DNA from: Margaritifera margaritifera
Lineage: Eukaryota > Mollusca > Bivalvia > Unionida > Margaritiferidae
NCBI GenBank assembly: GCA_029931535.1
Contig: JAQPZY010001569.1
Location: 1,085,001 to 1,149,000, forward strand
Direction of reading: 5' to 3'
DNA: 64,000 nt
The translations under genes were made by a program, and so were the position numbers. Of the stretch, positions 10,809-23,379 are shown piece by piece; the stretch's first letter is position 1; the number at the start of each line of letters is the position of its first letter. The notes under the pieces were generated by a model. It saw nothing but the letters and a program-made list of their open reading frames with translations, did no database searches and was not told the origin of the DNA.

Positions 10809-13807
10809 ATGACGGAGATATTTAACAAAGTTATAAGGGAGGCAATTAAAAACAAAGATAACGCTAACATTGTTATGGCAATGGATATATTATGTACAGT
10901 TCAATCAGAGACATCGATAAACGTATTCAAATATAAAAAATATAAAAAGAAAATAAGAGCAATTAAGCCTTTAAAATTAGTGAATTTCTTGATTGAAAAG
11001 GATCAGCGGTTGTACTAAAGCAAAATAGCAAGAATTGTGTTAAACAATGTAGACGCAGTAAGCAGAAATAGACACCAAATTCTACAAGATTTGATAATTA
11101 AGAAAAAGGTAACACAAAATGTAAAAATTGTTTTTTTCTATGCATTAGAATAATTAGCAAATCTAAATGTACTATATAGAATATTTTTATCAAAAGTCTA
11201 ATAACAATTAAAGACGTAACAGCTTTTGAGAAACATTTTGACATTTCTATATCTATATATGAACCTGTAGAGGGTGCAGAAACAATTGCTCGATTATATA
11301 CAACTGAGAATTATGATGAACAAAACCACTATAATTTATTACATCAAAATGGTCACTGTGTTTGAATTACTATCGTGGTTAGGTCATTGAAAAAACAATA
11401 TACAACGCATAATTCTTTCGTTCATATCTATCGTAATTGTACATAACACAGCTGTTCTGATAAAGTTGAGAATCACAAGAGATTATTTTATTAAAAAAAC
11501 ATTACTATTAGAACCAGTAAATATTAAATATATAAAATTTATAAAAACAAAAATTACAGTAGAACATATGCTTTTGGTTTATGCCAACTTTAAATGTGTA
11601 TTACAAAAGCAGGAATGGAATTATTAACGGATAAAATATAAAACATAAACACATTCCATTTGGAAATTGTATTCATGTTGTATCTGATTATCAACAATAT
11701 TCTCCAAAAGTTCATCGTGGACCAGACTGTCTTACTGAATTTATAAAATATATAACAGATTTGGCACCTGATATCTACTACATGGATCCATATACCAAGT
11801 AATTATCTTTAGCTATGCATGATTTAGAAGGTTATGATTCACATTTATTACTAAAAGAGCTAGTTAAAACTGAAATAGATCAAGAAATAAAAATTATACC
11901 TGATAATACAGAGCGTTACAAACAAGTAGTAAAACCTTCTATATAAAAGACACAATTAATAAGAAAGGTGAAAAAACAAAATTATAAAGAACACTAAGAT
12001 TTATTGACTCGCTTAACTTTTTGAATCACTAACTGGAAAGCGTAGCGAAAACTCTTTCAGACATTAGTATTAAAGAAACTACTAAGCATTTTGAAAATAT
12101 TCCAATTGATTTCTTCCGAAACGATATTTATCCCTGTGAATATATTGATTAATTCGAGGCTTTGTAATAGTCTATTATCAGATGGAATAACTTTAAATTT
12201 AAATATTTAGGTTATCTTCATGACCATTACATGAAGAAAAACACTCTAATACTAGCCGAAATATTTCAAGTAGCTTATAGAAATTTCTGTCTTGATGTAT
12301 ATGGATAAGACCCTGTATACTACTACTAAATATTCAGACTATCAGCTGATGTAAATTGCAAGATAACTATGGTAAATTTAGAGTCAATACAAGACACAGA
12401 CATGTATGTAACTATAGAAAGTCCTATAAGAGGTAGTATTTCATTTATTCCGCATCGATATGCAAAATCTAATAACAAGTATTATGATGATAATAATGAC
12501 AAAAAATGATTAAGTTTATGAAATATCAGAACCAAAATCATACATCATACACTTTCACCCAATTAATTTGTAGGGATGGGCAATGTGTCGGCCATTTCCA
12601 CATCAGAATTCAGGTGGGCAACAGAAGCCGATTTTGAAAATATACAAATTAATATACTAAAATGGAGTGATAATTATGAAACAGGAGGTTTTATTAAACT
12701 TGACTTAGAAATACTAAAAGAACTTTATGACTTAGTCAAACATTATACCTTGCTCCCAGAACATTTGATACCGAATGATTTAACACCATACCAAGAAAAA
12801 TTAATAGAACAAGAGCATGGATCGGTTTATGACACGCCAAAACTACTGTGTACGCAATATAATAATAAACAATTCTTAGTATACACTACAGACTATTAAA
12901 ATTATATGTTAAATTAGGACTAAAATTAAGAAACATTCATAGGTTCATCTTATTTACACAGTGACCGTGGTTCATAAAATATACAGAGTTAACTACTAAA
13001 TTAAGACCTGAAACAGAAGAAACTTTTAGAAAAGATTAATTTGAACTAATGAAAAACTCCAATAAAGTTTACCAAATCCAAATACAAAAAATTACAAGAT
13101 AGAACAATAATGGATAAAACATATGATATTAGTTGAAATGTTAAAACGAAACATTAAGACCATTGAACCAATATATGGTGGATTTAGCATCCTAGAAGTA
13201 TCAAAGCTATTGGCGTATGACTTTTAATACAACGTTTTGAAACAAGGATACAAGAATAAAATAAAATTATGTATGACCTATAGAGCTTTAATACTAATTT
13301 ATGTCGTAACAGATGATTTTTATTTTTTTTTAAATATGAAGTACATGATTGAATATTTTGATAAAAGTGATTATCTGGCTGATAACATTTATGGAATTCC
13401 TCAAGTTACTAAGAAAAAGAAAAAAATGTGTCGGTGTCAGATCAACAATGTGTGCAATACAAATGTATGATTATATCACCAAGGAGGGTTGTAAAGATAT
13501 AAACAAGTCAGTAATAAAGAAAATATACTATTTAACGACGATATTGACTACTTATTCAACACACAAACAATATGGACATCTTGTTACAATTATAAGATCT
13601 TTTAAATATCAAGTATATAACACATCCTGTATCAAGAAATCATTATCACCATTAGATACAATGGTAAGGCTTCTAAATGCATTAGAAACTGAACCATATG
13701 GTTATATTAACCAGCGACTAAAATATTTTCAGGTTAATATTTCATTCAAATTTTTATTTGATATCTTAAATTCATGTAATAAATTATGTTTATTTGTATT
13801 TATATGA
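10809..13807 (+). pseudogene. Protein-primed DNA polymerase B (Polinton/Maverick type), decayed
   Basis: Read across frames, this stretch keeps the order of landmarks of the long protein-primed polymerases of Polinton/Maverick elements, which copy the element's linear DNA from a terminal protein. Visible pieces: an N-terminal block ending ENYDEQNHYNLLHQNGH (about 11.21-11.36 kb); an exonuclease block MHDLEGYDSHLLLKEL (about 11.82 kb); a third exonuclease block LGYLHDHYMKKNTLILAEIF (12.2 kb) where the expected Asp reads Asn; IRGSISFIPHRYAKSNNKYY (12.43 kb); a palm motif A remnant NLxGWAM in a shifted frame with its Tyr codon now TAG (about 12.56 kb); LLPEHLIPNDLTPYQ (12.75 kb); a degenerate motif B (13.05 kb); DNIYGIPQVTKK (13.38 kb); and the C-terminal KKSLSPLDTMVRLLNALETE (about 13.64-13.70 kb). 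Motif C, normally with paired aspartates, is lost. Many stops and frameshifts mean it cannot encode an active enzyme. The gene start is uncertain: the first 69-codon frame at 10809 may or may not belong. Confidence 0.85.
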
Positions 13808-13861
13808 TAGTTATAACCTATTTTTGTTACTAAAAAATCCACACACGTATAGAATCTTATC

Positions 13862-13948
13862 AGTATTTCCATAATAGTAGTATTGATTAATATTTGTCTG
13901 TTATCATTATTTCCATAATAATAGTATTGAGTAATATTTGTCTGATAC
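13862..13948 (+). repeat. Two-copy direct repeat (~48 bp)
   Basis: The words TATTTCCATAATARTAGTAT and AATATTTGTCTG occur twice in tandem just after the polymerase remnant. Confidence 0.85.
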
Positions 13949-13949
13949 G

Positions 13950-16850
13950 TTTTAATCTTTTGAAATTATAATTTCTCTTACCAATTTTCTTTAACTATTC
14001 TGACGGACATACACTGATGAAGGATTATAATATTTTAATCCATTTATTTATTTATTATAAATTTATTTCATACAATTAAAGGAAAATACTTTCTGTCCCA
14101 CTGAAAGGACAATTACTCTTTTAAAAATGTTAATAGAAACTTTTGTATTTGGAAAATCCACTATTGACCCTACAATAGAAAGAAGAAGAATTTATATGTA
14201 AACCTGCGCTGGTATTAACTGTAAATATTTGAACTACTGTGAAGATCTTAAACATAGTACTGTTAGTAGGCAGACATTCAATTTCAGAAAGAAAGAGGTT
14301 GGGTATGGAGGACAAACCAAATTTCCAGCTAACATAAATATAATTCAGATAAAGAATGGATAGGGATGTTTGCTTTAACTTTGCTGATTAATAACTATAC
14401 ATAATTAATACATCATATATGAAATATATTGTCAGCACAACAGATGTTAAACAAAATTAGACGCATCTCAAGGACGAATCCACTCTTCTTTTCCATACCC
14501 ACACGTGGTTACCGTTCTACATCGTTTTATGAATGATAATTTGGCCTTACAAATATCATCGTCCAAAGAACTTACCAAAGATTATAGAATAATGAAGCTC
14601 TATAATATTTCACCTTGGCTTGATGCTGGGATAGAGTTCAAAATACAGCCTACTGTTGGGTTGTATTACCATACAACAGATTTTATCTCTTGGAGGGAAT
14701 TCGGTGTACGTATTGCACATATGTCATGGACGATTTGAGGTAAGCCTCGCTGACCAATTGAAGCATGCAGTGAAACTTCTAATATAATGCACGAATGTGA
14801 TTCTACTATATACACGAGTGTCATTGAAGTATTATTTAAAATATAATAATTCAGTAAGTAATGACTGCAATTAGTACTAAAAAAATCAACAATTCATTAG
14901 ACCGCCTTAGAGTCAATATATCACCATGCCTATTGGGAAGATATTCTTGTCTGCTTCTGTGTTGAGTTTAGTCAGAAAAGTCAGAAGTTTTCTTCGCAAA
15001 CTACTAGACAAGGAAACAAAAGAAAAAAAAGTGTCTAATGATGTCCCAGAGAATTATGATGTCACTGAATACATGAGCGTACAATTAAAATGCATTAAGG
15101 AAATATTTGTCTCTTCATTACTAACTTTGTGAAAATCATATATAACATTTTGTAGTATGCTTACATGATGAGTAGTTTAGATATCATATCAGCTTTTTCG
15201 TCTCATTCGAAGGGTTAGTGATTCTGACGATAGTCTTACTGTATTTTCCTTAGATGATGCAGAATCATTAGATATCTAAAGTGGGTTTTAAAATAAAATA
15301 TATAAACACCACATGATGAATCGTATCGTGAACAACATATTGTCATATCGGTTTTGTTTGGTTCATTGTGTTTCTAAGAATTGTATCCGATACAGATTAT
15401 GCTCTAGTTAGCACTTGATCAAAATTAGCATAAGTAAATGTAAGAGAAATAACTAAAACCAGAAGCTGTTTTTCAGTCATCGCATCGAACATTCAATCGC
15501 CTCTTCTGGGATTCCACGTAAAGCTCAAGGTTTAACAAATGTCATTTTTACCAAACCAAATGTCGGTGATGAAGTATGGAAAAACCAGCATCATTTTTAT
15601 TTACCTATGAACCTTAAACTACAGTTGTATAGTTTTGATATTTCATCCATAGCTTTAATCTAGAAACAGTTCGCCTTCTCTTAACGAATAAGCTCTAGTT
15701 TGAAGATCCAGATCTATCAGTCAATAGCGTGTATTAACTTACTATCAGTAGGTAATCCCTTATCCTTTTGAAAAGAAGAAACTTGAGGCGGTCCTATAAA
15801 TATTAGTCGAATCTATCGTTCAACTTACATACGTTAAGAACTCAATCGGTTTATTAGCTTACAAATGTTTACCTTTAGCAACACCTTTCCATTATATCAT
15901 GATTCTGTCCCAGTTTGAGAGTTCCTCGAGGCCAGATATCGTGGCTTTGTTAGGCGTCTGTTGTAATGCTATCTGGAACAGTCGCATGAGTTGTGTTAAC
16001 CTATGAAGGAAGCTTAGGTTTTTTTTATCAAGCCCCCTATCCAAAGATAATAGTACTAAAATGAATAAGATTTTCGTGATTCGAAGATGATAACTTGGAA
16101 ACCAGACACCAATGCGTTCATCTGTACGTGATGCAAATCAAAATCTGCCGTGTGGTTATTGCATATTTGATATGTTTTCTACATTGATCAAAAGGTTGAA
16201 GCACAGTGATTTGGTCGTTTGCATCTTTCCATTATCATGCTTTATTAATTATGTATATCACTTCGCTGAATGTTTCGTGCCTCAATAGAAACCAGTAATA
16301 CTATTACTTTAAACTTGTTATTTTTTCACTGAAACATGGCATCGCTTCTTACATTGAAGTACGTTTACTTGGAAAAAACAGTACAATCGATACACTTTTG
16401 TGCTAATTAAAACTTGGTGAACGAGCAGAATAAGACTGATAAGAATTTCACTCCATTCTATTTCTGGGACTAGTTTCTTTGTTGATGGTTGTTTCGACGA
16501 GATATTGGCTACCATGGTGACCGTTACATTGAAGCTGTTTGGAAAATACCTGCTAGAAGAGAGAGGAAATGCGTAAATCACAGTATCAAAACGAGGAAAC
16601 CAGCTTGAGTATTCATTGATGGTGGACACGGAAATGAGAAAAGTTTATTTTATATCTTTACCCTTATTTTAATCGTGTCTAATTCTGCAATATGGACTGA
16701 GTGGAGAACTTGAAAGTTGTGTCTCAAAATATTACGAGCCAAATGATGCTATTCGCGTGAAAATCAACAGAGTAAATAAATAAAAACAATCATTGCCGTT
16801 TGGTTTCGGTCGATGCATTACAATTGGGCAAATATTAAATGAACGCTCAC
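13950..16850. other. Unidentified region with short decayed frames
   Basis: Slightly less AT-rich than its surroundings. It holds short frames at 14505-14738 (77 codons, including VTVLHRFMNDNLAL and YYHTTDFISWREFGVRIA), 14926-15132 (68 codons, Lys/Arg-rich centre), a plus-strand stretch at about 15485-15660 (including SSGIPRKAQGLTNVIFTKPN) and a minus-strand frame at 16318-16629. Being next to the polymerase remnant, these could be decayed genes of the same element. I recognise none of them and cannot place a boundary. Confidence 0.3.
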
Positions 16851-16929
16851 GGCGGCCTAAAGGAATGAATAAGCTCAGTAAAATCATGTTTCTGCGCAAT
16901 CCCATTAGTATAAAGTAAATTCAGAAAAA

Positions 16930-17312
16930 TATTACGAATGTTAGCACTACCTTTACGAATTTTTTTCAAATCTTTTGCGAGTATTCGTAATACGTTTGTC
17001 AAAATACGCAATGGTATTGTCAGTTTTTGCATTTCTTTTGCAAACTTTCAAATACATTGGCGAAAATGCACAATGATATAGCAAATGTTCATAATAGTTT
17101 CATTTCCGATCAATTTTGCGAATATTTGCAAACCTTTTGCAAATATCAACAGCAATATTGCGAATATTCCCAATACATTTCAGAATATATATAATAATAT
17201 ATTTCGAATATTTGCAATATATTTTAAAATATTCGTTATCATTTTGTGAATATTCGCAGTACTTTTGCGAATATTTGCAAATAGTTTTGCGTATGTTCTT
17301 GCCATATACTAG

Positions 17313-17386
<74 letters not shown>

Positions 17387-17830
17387 TAGTTAAATGTCAG
17401 TCTTGCGAATATTTGCAATATATTTTAGTATGTCTGTAAATGTATTGCAAATATTCACAAAGGTATGCAGACATTTGCAAAATTATTGCGCGATCGCAAT
17501 AATCTTGCTAATATTCGCAAACTATTTGAAAATCCACCAAAGTATTGCGAATATTCGAAGAAAATGATTTAAAATATTCTCAAACGTATTTTGAACTTTT
17601 GCAAGGTTATTGCATATATTTTCTAATGTTTGGAACTATTCCTAAAGGTACTGGAAATATTCGCAAAATCATGGCGTATGCTTGCAAATATATTGCAAAT
17701 ATTTTCAAAAGTGCTAGGAATATTCGCAATAGCATTGCTAATAATTGCCATACTTTTGTGAATATTTGCAATGGATTTTCGAATATTCTCAAAGGTATTG
17801 CCAATAATCGCAATATATTTTTTTTTCCTT
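16930..17830 (+). repeat. 21-bp degenerate minisatellite
   Basis: Tandem units of about 21 bp on the theme AATATTTGCAATANNNTTGCG, interrupted by a TA/TG microsatellite at 17312-17382. The unit is a multiple of three, so long frames appear on both strands with a 7-residue period (for example NIRNSIA, NNCHTFV, NICNGFS, NILKGIA). These frames are a consequence of the repeat and not evidence of a gene. Confidence 0.9.
17312..17382. repeat. (TA)n(TG)n compound microsatellite
   Basis: A TA run followed by a TG run, within the 21-bp minisatellite. Confidence 0.97.
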
Positions 17831-18219
17831 ATGATTTTCAAGATGGTACTTCCGTAACAATCATCCTTATTCAAAGACAATTTTAATTGGCACGCTGTGC
17901 AGTCCTTATGAAGTTGCTGCATTACGATGAAATAATTTAAATTTAGGAAATGTGTTCACACCTCATGAATGTCCCTGCCACCCCAATTCTGAACAAAACA
18001 TTGACTGAAACACATGGTTTAAAGCAATGAAAATAGGTCACAGTGACCAGGGTTTGATATGAATTTTGTTTGCTCTCACCGAGAAACGTTCATGTACGAA
18101 GCTACATGAGCAAGCAGCCACCGGTGTATAGCAAACCGAATTAATTTCAAAACTTGACTAAAGGCACTGAAGCGTGTAATATTGGTCACACTAAACTACT
18201 TTAGGCTAAATGCAAAACG

Positions 18220-18412
18220 GATGAGTTTTTTTTAGTGGTTTTAACGGTACTTTTAACACAATATTGGCTAGATCATGCCAAAGAAATGGGAGCTTAGTGC
18301 CTTGTCCCAAATACACACTAAGGCAGCCGACCCGAGCTGGCCTGGGCGGGTATTGAACCTGCAACCCTTGGATTACGAGCCCGACGCTCGACCAACTGAG
18401 CTACCTATCTTT
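18220..18412 (-). mobile_element. tRNA-derived SINE, copy 2
   Basis: The reverse complement begins GGTAGCTCAGTTGGTCGAGC (A box) and contains GCAGGTTCAATACCCGCC (B box). The body follows with GGCACTAAGCTCCCATTT, ending near GTACCGTTAAAACCAC. It matches copy 1 at 2343-2515 throughout and is the better preserved copy. It is not a functional tRNA gene: the body continues directly from the T arm. Confidence 0.9.
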
Positions 18413-18414
18413 TT

Positions 18415-19485
18415 TTATCTTTTATTTAGAATAAAAATGTATGTTTGCTCATAAACAATGAGCCCACTAAGTGTGCAAAAATGAATAAAAGAGAAATTGC
18501 TCAATGATATTCAAGATTTTGATTTTAAAAAGATAAAACAATCCTTAAAGTATTTTGCGTAAAGCCGTTGAGAAATTAAAAAAGATAAAGGCAAATAACA
18601 AATTACGCAACATACCTATAACACACATGAACAACAGAACATCACAGCTTATCATGTGGACATATTCAGATATGGTAACTGGGACAGATACATTAAAACA
18701 ATTAGTATCCAGAGGACAGGACTGGACACGGTGTTTGGGACAGATACATTAAGACACATAGTATCTGGAGGACATGATTGGACACAATGATTGGGGCAGA
18801 TAAGACGCCCTTGTTGGGAAAATCTGGCTACAGATTTCCAAATATAAGTGAGGCTATGTTTGGAGAGTTAGCAATTGAAGAAATATATCATAAGATAACA
18901 CTAAGTAATGATAATGTGCGAAAGAGAAAAATTACTTTTGGAGGTTAGGTGAAGAACGATGAAGTTGAAAGATCTCTCTGAAAATGCACGAAACTGTTTG
19001 GAGATTTCGCCAGAACATTCAGCTAGTATTAGAATTGAAATGTTTTGTTGAAAATACTTCAAAGTTGTCAAGGCTTGTTTTTATAATCTACTGAAATGGA
19101 TATTGGCCTTTTTGCAAGAAAGCACTTTAAACAAAACTTTAGGTTTGGGCGATTTTTAGTTTGAAGTAATGTTTACTTGTTTGATACCGCTTGATTTAGT
19201 AGTAATGATAATTATAAGGGAAATGACCCTAGATAGCATTGTGTTGACTTCTGTTCCTATTGTGTTTCAATTGATCATGTACACACGAAGCAGTAACATT
19301 TTTGTATGTTATTATGTATGTATGTGTTATAGTTTAAAAAAGACCGAATCAAGCTTTTTCAGATATTTTCTGCCGAAAGGCTAAGTCATGAAAACTTTGG
19401 CAACATTAACAAATGTATGCATGGACACAATTTTATTACGAGGTCTGACTATAATATTGGCCCTTCCAAAGAAAATTTGCACTCA
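18415..19485. other. Unannotated sequence
   Basis: AT-rich. It contains a short imperfect duplication near 18680-18785 (ACA-rich words around GGGACAGATACATTAA, twice). No gene is recognised. Confidence 0.5.
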
Positions 19486-19491
19486 TGTTGA

Positions 19492-19692
19492 AGATATTTG
19501 TTAGGGTGATTTCCAGTATATGTTACATGGCAATGTCTGTCAGAGTGATTCTTAACGTTGTTTACAAGGCAATGTATGTCAGAGTGATTCCCAATGTATG
19601 TTACAAGGCAATGTGCGATAGTGTGATTCCCAATGTATGTTACAAGGCAATGTGTGCCAGGGTGAGTTCCAAAGTGTGTTAGAAGGCATTGT
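19492..19692 (+). repeat. 39-bp tandem repeat, about 5 copies
   Basis: Units of 39 bp carry GTNTGTCAGAGTGATTCCCA and ATGTTACAAGGCAATGT. Because 39 is a multiple of three, frames of 65 and 87 codons occur on the two strands with a 13-residue period. This is a repeat and not a gene. Confidence 0.92.
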
Positions 19693-19699
19693 GTCAAAT

Positions 19700-20900
19700 A
19701 CCATTCATGCATCCCACATAAATTAAGGATAGTCTATGTATTAAAATCTCTTTTCAAAATGTTTTTAGTATCGATTTTTAATATGTCATCTGAAAAAAGA
19801 TACAACTGACAAAGTTTGTTCCGGACGACAACCGCCATCTTTTGAAACGGGTCGCATTGTTATAGATTATAAACTAATATAAACATATAAATTTTGAAAT
19901 TTTGACCACTTCGTAAATAAAGGACTAAGATTTAAAACAGCGCCCGATTCGTAAATGGATAAATAAATGATAATTATTGTTTGTACAGGTAAACACTGAT
20001 CTAATGGCACATACTAGTTACGTACAAATGTCAATTTTGTTATGTCAACAAAAGAAGGAATGGCCCAGACATACACCAATCCATTATCAATAGCGATGCT
20101 CCGCCCATCTTAAGATGCAGCTAGCAACGTTCTTGAGTAGGATAGTAGGTAATATGGCGGCAACATACAATTGCGAATAAGGATTCTCTCCATTGTTTCA
20201 ACGATATTGTTTAGAGAAGAAGAGTACATTTGCTTATAAATGGTTATTTATAACAGTATTGAGTTAAATATTTAAATTGTAGAAGGAAACTTTACACATA
20301 ATACCAAATGCATCGATCTGTAGAAACACATTCAGCGCCTCGCAACATTGCTGAATTAGGACAAAACAAGCAAACATTTTAGCAGTCATCATATCAGAGT
20401 ACAGTCTAAATAAACAGTAATTGTACTTGTATTGTGTTTACTTATATCGCAATGATCTTAAGCATGCATCTCTGATGAAATTCTTTAATTTAGTCGAACA
20501 AATGTGTTGGCATTGACTGCACTTGTACATGTGCGTTACGTACATTTGAACAAGTCAACTCTGTTAAAAAAACGACATTATTTGAACGCATTTTCTACAA
20601 AGAATAATTTATTTAGAGATGCCGATACTTCTTTTCAGATTTGTCGAAACGTATCAGTTTTTATTTTATATCTCCTAAACCATGCCCTCCCTATGTCCCA
20701 CTAATGAAAAGTTACGTACGTTTCTAATTTTTTCATGTTAGATATCTCTGGTGTGAATAATAAAAAGTTTGAATAATCACTCAGCTTTAAAACCAGTTTC
20801 AATATGTATAATGGACTTTTAAAGAAAATAGGGTAGAACTTGATTTGGTGAAGAAAAATGATACACTCAGATTTCGTTTATTGTTCATTTAAAGCCACAT
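19700..20900. other. Unannotated sequence
   Basis: No gene is recognised. It contains two ATGGCGGC/ACCGCCAT-like words (about 19830 and 20155) of the kind often seen near animal transcription starts. Nothing else supports a promoter. Confidence 0.4.
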
Positions 20901-20917
20901 CACTTGGTTTGATTTAG

Positions 20918-21135
20918 AAGCATGCAAACTATTAACCAGTACTACCATGTAGAAGTATGCAAATTATTAACCAGTGCTAATATGTAGAATGCATACAAAC
21001 TAGTAACAAGTGCTACCATGTAGAAATATGCAAATTATTAACCAGTGCTACCGTGTAGAATGCATACAAACTATTAACCTGTAATATCATGTAGAAGTAT
21101 GCAAATTATTAACCAGTGCTACCATGTAGAATGCA
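20918..21135 (+). repeat. 35/36-bp alternating tandem repeat
   Basis: About six units built on CATGTAGAAGTATGCAAATT and ATTAACCAGTGCTACC. Two variants alternate, TAGAAGTATGCAAATT and TAGAATGCATACAAACT, giving a ~71-bp higher-order unit repeated about three times. Confidence 0.9.
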
Positions 21136-21139
21136 TGCA

Positions 21140-22460
21140 GAAATGTCCATTAAGTAAATATATTTCATCACAAACTTCTATGAAGGCAAACTGGAAAATC
21201 TGCCACACATATTGAGACTTTACTGTCCTGAAACATAAGCTAATGAAACATAATCAATAGTTCACAGAAGATAAATCTACAAAACCAAACACGATCTTAC
21301 GTGTTCATCATAAACAAGCCAACAAAATAAATTTCAGATATTTACTTAAAACTTTTTGCTCGCTTTAGAGTGTGTTGAGACTTACATGACAAACAATTAA
21401 ATTATAATTTAATAGTATAGATATAGATAATTCGAAAACAGTAAAGCGGTTAAAACTCGGTTGGCTCTATTCTAATTGCTGAGAAGTGATTTATATACTA
21501 AGCGCAAGATAGAATCACATAACATGACAAAAGATTCTTGAATATTTTAATACCTGTTGGTGCAAAATTCCAGCGCTAATAATCACAACACCTGTTGGGA
21601 AATTACAAACCTGTCAATAAATTATCTCACACCTCAAGCCTGTATAAAAAAGGAGACAAAACCTGGATCAGTCTTTCTCGCATGATAAATAGGGGTTGTG
21701 GGTGATTGTAGAATTATACCTGTTTCATAATGAACAAACACGGTCTACAGATAGTATCTGCATAGCGTTGATATGCGATTTTCAAACAGCAATCCTATAT
21801 AAGGAAGGGGATACAACCTTGGTCAGCTTTTTTCACATGGTAATCAATAGTTTTGGGTGATTCTAGAAATTTCTGCCTGTTGTAAAATATACTTTTTATT
21901 ATTGCTGTCTTTCCATATAAACACACCGAAACAATTAGTAGTGAAATATATATTTAAAATATTGCTATTTAAATAATCGATGGTGAAGACCTCGATACCT
22001 GATTAACCGATTCCGAAGAAATCAGAAAAATGAAAGTTCCTACAATAAGAAATGAATGAGACGTATGAATCAGAAAACTTTAAACATAATTTTTAGAAAA
22101 AAAGACTTAGAGATTAATTTAAAAGAAATTTAAATGAGTTCAGATTTTGCGGTGACAATCAAGATTGGTATGAATTTTTCAATGACATTTTTAAAAAATC
22201 AGCATTTAAACAATTATACAATTTGGTCTGTAAAAGTTCAGCTTGACCTAACGATCAAACTTATAATGAGACACACTAAAGAGGGAGAGAAAATTGAGTA
22301 CTGAGAATGTTACCACATGTTGAAATGGATAATGTCACTAAAAGTTTTTTTTAACATTTTACATACTAAATTTGGACATGAATTATGCGAAAATACCAGA
22401 TGTTCGACGTGATTGAAAATTTAACATTGCACATAGATTGCTATCAACCGCTTAGAGGAA
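21140..22460. other. Unannotated AT-rich sequence
   Basis: No gene is recognised. A partial duplication appears around 21640-21690 and 21795-21850 (blocks on TATAAAAAAGGAGACAAAACC and a TCAGTCTTTCTCGCATG/TCAGCTTTTTTCACATG pair). Confidence 0.4.
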
Positions 22461-23375
<915 letters not shown>

Positions 23376-23379
23376 TGTA

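Noticed and set aside
15485..16300. Polinton capsid or ATPase gene after the polymerase remnant
   Set aside because: Short coding-like stretches are present, but no nucleotide-binding loop or capsid landmark was visible.
18340..18412. tRNA gene on the minus strand
   Set aside because: The tRNA-like head is good, but it continues into the same body and tail as the 2.3-kb copy, so it is a SINE.
19449..19712. 87-codon minus-strand frame with HCLVTYIGNH-type repeats
   Set aside because: It follows the 39-bp tandem repeat exactly. The cysteine/histidine pattern is not a zinc finger.
20150..20170. Host gene promoter near ATGGCGGC
   Set aside because: No downstream coding exon or splice pattern could be supported.
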